From Mesostigma viride (lineage: Eukaryota > Streptophyta > Mesostigmatophyceae > Mesostigmatales > Mesostigmataceae): a DNA stretch of 25,000 nucleotides. The notes below the pieces were generated by a model that ran no database searches, was not told the DNA's origin, and saw only the letters and a program-made list of their open reading frames with translations. The stretch's first letter is position 1. Each line of letters begins with the position of its first letter. Position numbers and translations under genes: made by a program. Shown here piece by piece: positions 20,233-25,000 of this stretch. The stretch is taken from contig RPFO01000127.1 of assembly GCA_009746045.1 (NCBI GenBank), forward strand, positions 1,670,511 to 1,695,510. Direction: 5' to 3'.

Positions 20233-22140
20233 TTCTAAATGCTGCCTGCAAGAATCCAACTTGATATGAGTTCATTTGTTCACTATTCATATTTGTTTCA
20301 TGTAAGTTAACCGAGAAAATGACGAAAAACTGCAAATGTATGCTGTCACATGTCACCATTTGAGCTCAGAATGAGCCCAATTTTTGTGGGTGGTCTATTT
20401 TCATGGTCTAGATGCTGCCTGCAAGAATCCAGCCTGAAATGAGTTCATTTGTTCACTATTCATATTTGTTTCATGTAAGAAAAGGGGGAAAATGACGAAA
20501 AACTGCACATGTATGCTGTCACATGTCACCATTTGAGCTCAAAATGAGCCCAATTTTCGTGGGTGGTCTATTTTCATGGTATAAATGCTGCCTGCAAGAA
20601 TCCAGCCTGATATGAGTTCATTTGTTCACTATTCATATTTGTTTCATGTAAGAAAAGGGGGAAAATGACGAAAAACTGCACATGTATGCTGTCACATGTC
20701 ACCATTTGAGCTCAGAATGAGCCCAATTTTCGTGGGTGGTCTATTTTCATGGTATAAATGCTGCCTGCAAGAATCCAGCCTGAAATGAGTTCATTTGTCC
20801 ACTATTCATATTTGTTGCATGTAAGAAAAGGGGGAAAATGACGAAAAACTGCACATGTATGCTGTCACATGTCACCATTTGAGCTCAGAATGAGCCCAAT
20901 TTTTGTGGGTGGTCTATTTTCATGGTCTACATGCTGCCTGCAAGAATCCAGCCTGATATGAGTTCATTTGTCCACTATTCATATTTGTTTCATGTAAGAA
21001 AAGGGGGAAAATGACGAAAAACTGCACATGTATGCGGTCAAATGTCACCATTTGAGCTCAGAATGAGCCCAATTTTTGTGGGTGGTCTATTTTCATGGTC
21101 TAGATGCTGCCTGCAAGAACCCAGCCTGATATGAGTTCATTTGTTCACTGTTCATATTTGTTTCATGTAAGAAAAGGGGGAAAATGACGAAAAACTGCAC
21201 ATGTATGCTGTCACATGTCACCATTTGAGCTCAGAATGAGCCCAATTTTTGTGGGTGGTCTATTTTCATGGTCTAGATGCTGCCTGCAAGAATCCAGCCT
21301 GATATGAGTTCATTTGTTCACTATTCATATTTGTTTCATGTAAGAAAAGGGGGAAAATGACGAAAAACTGCACATGTATGCGGTCAAATGTCACCATTTG
21401 AGCTCAGAATGAGCCCAATTTTTGAGGGAGGTCTATTTTCATGGTCTAGATGCTGCCTGCAAGAACCCAGCCTGATATGAGTTCATTTGTTCACTGTTCA
21501 TATTTGTTTCATGTAAGAAAAGGGGGAAAATGACGAAAAACTGCACATGTATGCTGTCACATGTCACCATTTGAGCTCAGAATGAGCCCAATTTTTGTGG
21601 GTGGTCTATTTTCATGGTCTAGATGCTGCCTGCAAGAATCCAGCCTGATATGAGTTCATTTGTTCACTATTCATATTTGTTGCATGTAAGAAAAGGGGGA
21701 AAATGACGAAAAACTGCACATGTATGCGGTCACATGTCACCATTTGAGCTCAGAATGAGCCCAATTTTTGTGGGTGGTCTATTTTCATGGTATAGATGCT
21801 GCCTGCAAGAACCCAGCCTGATACGAGTTCATTTGTTCACTGTTCATATTTGTTTCATGTAAGAAAAGGGGGAAATGACGAAAAACTGCACATGTATGCT
21901 GTCACATGTCACCATTTGAGCTCAGAATGAGCCCAATTTTTGTGGGTGGTCTATTTTCATGGTATAAATGCTGCCTGCAAGAATCCAGCCTGATATGAGT
22001 TCATTTGTTCACTATTCATATTTGTTTCATGTAAGAAAAGGGGGATTTAATGACGAAAAACTGCACATGTATGCTGTCACATGTCACCATTTGAGCTCAG
22101 AATGAGCCCAATTTTTGTGGGTGGTCTATTTTCATGGTCT
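20233..22140 (-). repeat. Right subterminal satellite array, 173-bp units, inverted to the left arm
   Basis: GCTGCCTGCAAGAA starts at 20241, 20414, 20587, 20760, 20933, 21106, 21279, 21452, 21625, 21798 and 21970. That is eleven units, all 173 bp apart except one of 172. The sequence is the reverse complement of the left-arm unit and resembles its homogeneous outer units. From about 20933 alternate units share private variants every 346 bp. The inner end stops at the same phase of the unit as the left array. Confidence 0.95.
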
Positions 22141-22214
22141 GAAGGCTGGATGACCCCTGCTTTATTGACAAATATAAGGATTTAATCACATGTGGAAAAA
22201 TTGAGTAAAATTTA

Positions 22215-22245
22215 TGAAATTGAGCAAACACTTATGAATCCCCTC
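22215..22245 (-). repeat. Right terminal inverted repeat, 31 bp
   Basis: It starts TGAAATTGAGCAAACAC and ends ATGAATCCCCTC. It is the inverted partner of 15596-15626. Confidence 0.85.
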
Positions 22246-22248
22246 TCG
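22246..22248. repeat. Target-site duplication, right copy (TCG)
   Basis: Direct copy of 15593-15595. The sequence beyond, TCGACTCTGGCCCTG, continues as the uninterrupted internal repeat does. Confidence 0.8.
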
Positions 22249-22789
22249 ACTCTGGCCCTGGCGGCTTCCCCACCGTCCCCTCTGCCGCCGCACTCGCCTG
22301 AGGATCGACCACCACCAGTACCTTCATCGCCGCCTCCGCTCTCTGCCTCGCACCACGCTTCCCCTTCTGCAGCGCCTCCGCCTTCCCCCCCGTCTCCCCC
22401 TCCGCCGCCATCCTCTCTGGAACTTCCTCGTCACCCCCCGTACCCGTCGCCTCCGCCTTGCCCCCCGTCCCCACCTCCACACCCCTCGAGTCTGGATCTC
22501 CGTCCTTCCCCCCCGTGTTCGACGTCTCCGCAGCCTGCTGTGCAGCCCGCCTCCTCCTCGTCTGCGGCCCTGGCGACGCCACTACCTCCTTCGCCGCCGG
22601 CGTCGATGCCTGACTTTCAGCCACCTTCCTCTTCCTCTTTTTTGGCTTCCCAATGACCGTGCCGCGGTCCTCCTCATCGGTGGAGGACCCTAACTCAACC
22701 ACCTCCACGTACCCCCTCCCCGCCGCCTCCGCCTTCCCCCCCGGCCCCACCTCCGCATGCCTCGAGTCTGGAACGCCCTCCCCACCCCC

Positions 22790-23390
22790 TCCCCGCCGCC
22801 TCCGCCTTCCCCCCGTGTCCCCCTCCGTCGCCATCGTCTCGGGAACGACCTCCTCCACCCCCCTCCCCGCCGCCTCCGCCTTCCCCCCCGTGTCCCCCTC
22901 CGCCGCCATCGTCTCGGGAACGACCTCCTCCACCCCCCTCCCCGCCGCCTCCGCCTTCCCCCCGTGTCCCCCTCCGCCGCCATCGTCTCTGGAACGACCT
23001 CCTCCACCCCCCTCCCCGCCGCCTCCGCCTTCCTCCCCGCCGCATCCGCCACCGGCCCCACCTCCGCACCCCTCGTCTCTGGAACTCCCTCGTCCCCCCC
23101 GTCCCCGCCGCCTCCGCCTTCCTCCCCGCCTCCGCCCCCGTCTCCCCCTCCTCCGCCATCGTCTCTAGAACTCCCTCGTCCCCCCCGTCCCCGCCGCCTC
23201 CGCCTTCCTCCCCGCCTCCGCCCCCGTCTCCCCCTCCTCCGCCATCGTCTCTAGAACTCCCTCGTCCCCCCCGTCCCCGCCGCCTCCGCCTTCCTCCCCG
23301 CCTCCGGCCCCGTCTCCCCCTCCTCCGCCATCGTCTCTGGAACTCCCTCCTCCACCCCCCTCCCCGCCACCTCCGCCTCCGCCCCGGCCT
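22790..23390. repeat. Coding-type GC-rich tandem repeat, about 60-75 bp units
   Basis: Units contain CCCCGCCGCCTCCGCCTTCC, then a C run, GTGTCCCCCTCC and GCCATCGTCTCTGGAACTCC or close variants. Unit and C-run lengths vary, which disturbs the reading frame. They lie within the interrupted minus-strand gene. Confidence 0.85.
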
Positions 23391-23407
23391 CTGTGCCGCC
23401 CTCCCCG

Positions 23408-23645
23408 GCTGCCCTGTGGCCTGCTTCTTCGTCAGTCTCCCTGCCGTTGCCAGGCCCTCGCGGGGCTGCCCTGTGGCCCGCTTCTTCGGCAGTCCCCCTG
23501 CCGTTGCCAGGCCCTCGCGGGGCTGCCCTGTGGCCCGCTTCTTCGGCAGTCCCCCTGCCGTTGCCAGGCCCTCGCGGGGCTGCCCTGTGGCCCGCTTCTT
23601 CGGCAGTCTCCCTTCCGTTGCCAGGCCCTCGCGGAGCGGCCCAGT
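23408..23645. repeat. 57-bp tandem repeat, about four copies
   Basis: CAGGCCCTCGCGGGGCTGCC recurs every 57 bp (23451, 23508 and on). 57 bp is 19 codons and all frames are open, for example AAPRGPGNGRGTAEEAGHR or REGLATAGGLPKKRATGQP on the minus strand. Which one is translated, if any, is unknown. Confidence 0.9.
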
Positions 23646-23792
23646 GGTCGCATGTCCTGGCTGCCCAAGTGGAGCCGTTACTCCATGCATGTGGATGCCT
23701 CCCAGCTGCATGTTCCCACAGAATAAAGTAAAACAAGGAGTCTAGGGGAAAGGTGTAAGGACCCCGGCAAAAAGGATGCGTATTCTCTTCCA

Positions 23793-24529
23793 TTACACCC
23801 ATCCATGCATGCCAGCACCCCATTACACCCATCCACGCATGCCAGCACCCCATTACACCCATCCATGCATGCCAGCACCCCATTACAACCATCCATGCAT
23901 GCCAGCACCCCATTACACCCATCCATGCATGCCAGCACCCCATTACAACCATCCATGCATGCCAGCACCCCATGACACCCATCCATGCATGCCAGCACCC
24001 CATTACACCCATCCACGCATGCCAGCACCCCATTACACCCATCCACGCATGCCAGCACCCCATTACACCCATCCACGCATGCCAGCACCCCATTACAACC
24101 ATCCATGCATGCCAGCACCCCATGACACCCATCCATGCATGCCAGCACCCCATTACACCCATCCACGCATGCCAGCACCCCATTACACCCATCCACGCAT
24201 GCCAGCACCCCATTACACCCATCCACGCATGCCAGCACCCCATTACAACCATCCATGCATGCCAGCACCCCATTACACCCATCCATGCATGCCAGCACCC
24301 CATTACAACCATCCATGCATGCCAGCACCCCATTACACCCATCCATGCATGCCAGCACCCCATTACAACCATCCACGCATGCCAGCACCCCATTACACCC
24401 ATCCACGCATGCCAGCACCCCATTACACCCATCCACGCATGCCAGCACCCCATTACACCCATCCACGCATGCCAGCACCCCATTACACCCATCCATGCAT
24501 GCCAGCACCCCATTACACCCACATTCTTT
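23793..24529. repeat. 30-bp minisatellite with CATGCATGCCAGC core
   Basis: About 24 units of exactly 30 bp occur: CATTACACCCATCCATGCAT then GCCAGCACCC. Variation is nearly limited to three positions (T/C in the CATCCAYGCAT, C/A in ACACCC/ACAACC, T/G in CATTAC/CATGAC). All frames are open because 30 is divisible by three. I do not call a gene. Confidence 0.95.
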
Positions 24530-25000
24530 CCGTCCTGTTGCCCATACCATCTGGCTGTCCTCCTACTCAATTCCAATTCTCTGCCCCCCCCCCCCCCCCC
24601 CTGGACACGTCTCCTTGCACATGTAACTTTGGCTTCCCCTCCCATCTGTTTGATTCTACATCTCTTCAGCATCTTGTCCGATGCCGCCCCCCTCACCCCT
24701 CTCGTGCCACAGATTCAGTGCTGAGAGAAAGCGGGTTACGCATTGAGTCATTCATGCAGTATCAGCAAAGAGGACAGCCGATATTCGCATGTGCTGTGCC
24801 TAACATTACATCCACCAGCAGGGAGAGAAAGCACAGGCCACATTTTGCTGTCACATATGAATAAGTAATCAACGCGCTGTTCCCATATGCAAATAAAGAT
24901 TGTCGTCAACATGTTGCATGCAACAAGCAATCACACAGTCGCCTACCTGAGCAGACAGTGCCATGTGTGCCAGCATGCGCGGCCCGAAGGAGCCCTCCCC
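24530..25000. other. Right-hand spacer, no gene seen
   Basis: It contains an 18-base C run at 24584-24601 and an AATAAA near 24890. The frame running out of the minisatellite ends at 24864 without recognisable protein content. Confidence 0.5.

Larger units (their letters stand above)
15596..22245. mobile_element. 6,650-bp foldback-type DNA transposon with satellite-built inverted arms
   Basis: The ends are 31-bp inverted repeats starting GAGGGGATTCATA with one mismatch, flanked by a 3-bp duplication TCG. Inside each end lie about 50-75 bp of unmatched sequence and then arrays of a 173-bp unit in opposite orientation (15679-17262 and 20233-22140), leaving a loop of about 3 kb. The insertion splits a minus-strand coding frame: GPES before it joins SEKAAGVKAG after it, matching GPQSSEKAAGVKAG in an internal paralogous repeat. 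Long inverted arms made of tandem subrepeats recall Foldback and Galileo elements, but those have longer target duplications. The ends do not start CACTA, and the TSD is not the TWA of PIF/Harbinger. I cannot assign a superfamily, and no recognisable transposase is in the loop, so it may be non-autonomous. Confidence 0.85.
22249..23711 (-). pseudogene. 5' part of the interrupted gene: low-complexity repeats and basic stretch
   Basis: On the minus strand this reads towards the insertion and ends KPPGPES at the junction; inside the element it meets TAA after GDS. Nearest the junction is a mixed-composition segment with TPAAKEVV, a Lys/Arg stretch GKPKKRKRKVAES (near 22620-22660) like a nuclear localisation signal, and RTRRRRAAQQAAE-type text. 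Further upstream are tandem units of about 60-75 bp reading VPETMAAEGDTGGKAEAAGR in the favoured frame, then four 57-bp units. Six- versus seven-base C runs switch the units between the KAEAAGR frame and an RRRRRGGG frame, so the true frame and start are uncertain. It continues, beyond the transposon, into the USP-like domain at 14380-15595. Confidence 0.45.

Noticed and set aside
15596-22245. Assignment of the element to CACTA/EnSpm or PIF/Harbinger
   Set aside because: The 3-bp duplication fits either by length, but the ends do not start CACTA/CACTG, TCG is not TWA, and no matching transposase is visible.
23678-24864. Frames of up to 480 codons through the CATGCATGCCAGC array
   Set aside because: The unit is exactly 30 bp without stops in several frames; the flanking parts do not resemble proteins.

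Overview
This is eukaryotic nuclear DNA, most likely from an alga. It has GT-AG introns, GC-rich exons set in AT-rich spacers, and very many micro-, mini- and satellite repeats. The motif TGTAA lies shortly after two stop codons, as in chlorophyte polyadenylation signals, and there is one short plant-type TTTAGGG motif. A repeat-rich green alga such as a prasinophyte is my guess; the species cannot be fixed from the sequence alone. I see no rRNA, tRNA or CRISPR array.

Layout. 1-1765: minisatellite of about 69 bp units. 2030-2799: 30-bp GCATGCATGC minisatellite. 2880-4640: spacer with a CCAAT/TATA promoter candidate. 4640-4795: AT-rich tract. 5098-9161: a spliced, DDE-transposase-like gene whose introns share an 18-bp near-palindrome, GTTACGCCGGCCGTCGTT or a close relative; the same motif occurs six times in a triplicated unit just upstream. 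9819-11308: palindrome-rich promoter region and a divergent protein kinase with one frameshift. 11511-12849: two copies of a locus carrying GGAT/GGAG/GGCT tetranucleotide arrays. 12900-14379: no gene seen.

14380-23711 is the most informative part. A minus-strand gene (low-complexity N-terminal repeats, a basic nuclear-localisation-like stretch, then a USP/C19-like cysteine-peptidase domain) is split by a 6,650-bp insertion at 15596-22245. The insertion has 31-bp terminal inverted repeats (one mismatch), a 3-bp target duplication (TCG), and long subterminal arms made of 173-bp satellite units in opposite orientation around a loop of about 3 kb. The interrupted frame continues exactly across the empty site, and an uninterrupted 96-bp paralogous repeat inside the same gene confirms the empty-site sequence. 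This looks like a satellite-armed foldback-type DNA transposon that I cannot place in a named superfamily. Its loop carries three anonymous ORFs and a 120-bp tandem array.

23793-24529: another 30-bp minisatellite, related in sequence to the array at 2030-2799 but in opposite orientation. The last 470 bp hold nothing I can name.

Two kinds of genome dynamics therefore show together: short introns that look like spread copies of a common element (introner-like), and a transposon whose inverted arms have expanded and homogenised as satellite DNA. Several frames (kinase, USP-like gene, repeat tracts) are broken by single bases or homopolymers. I cannot separate pseudogenisation from assembly error.
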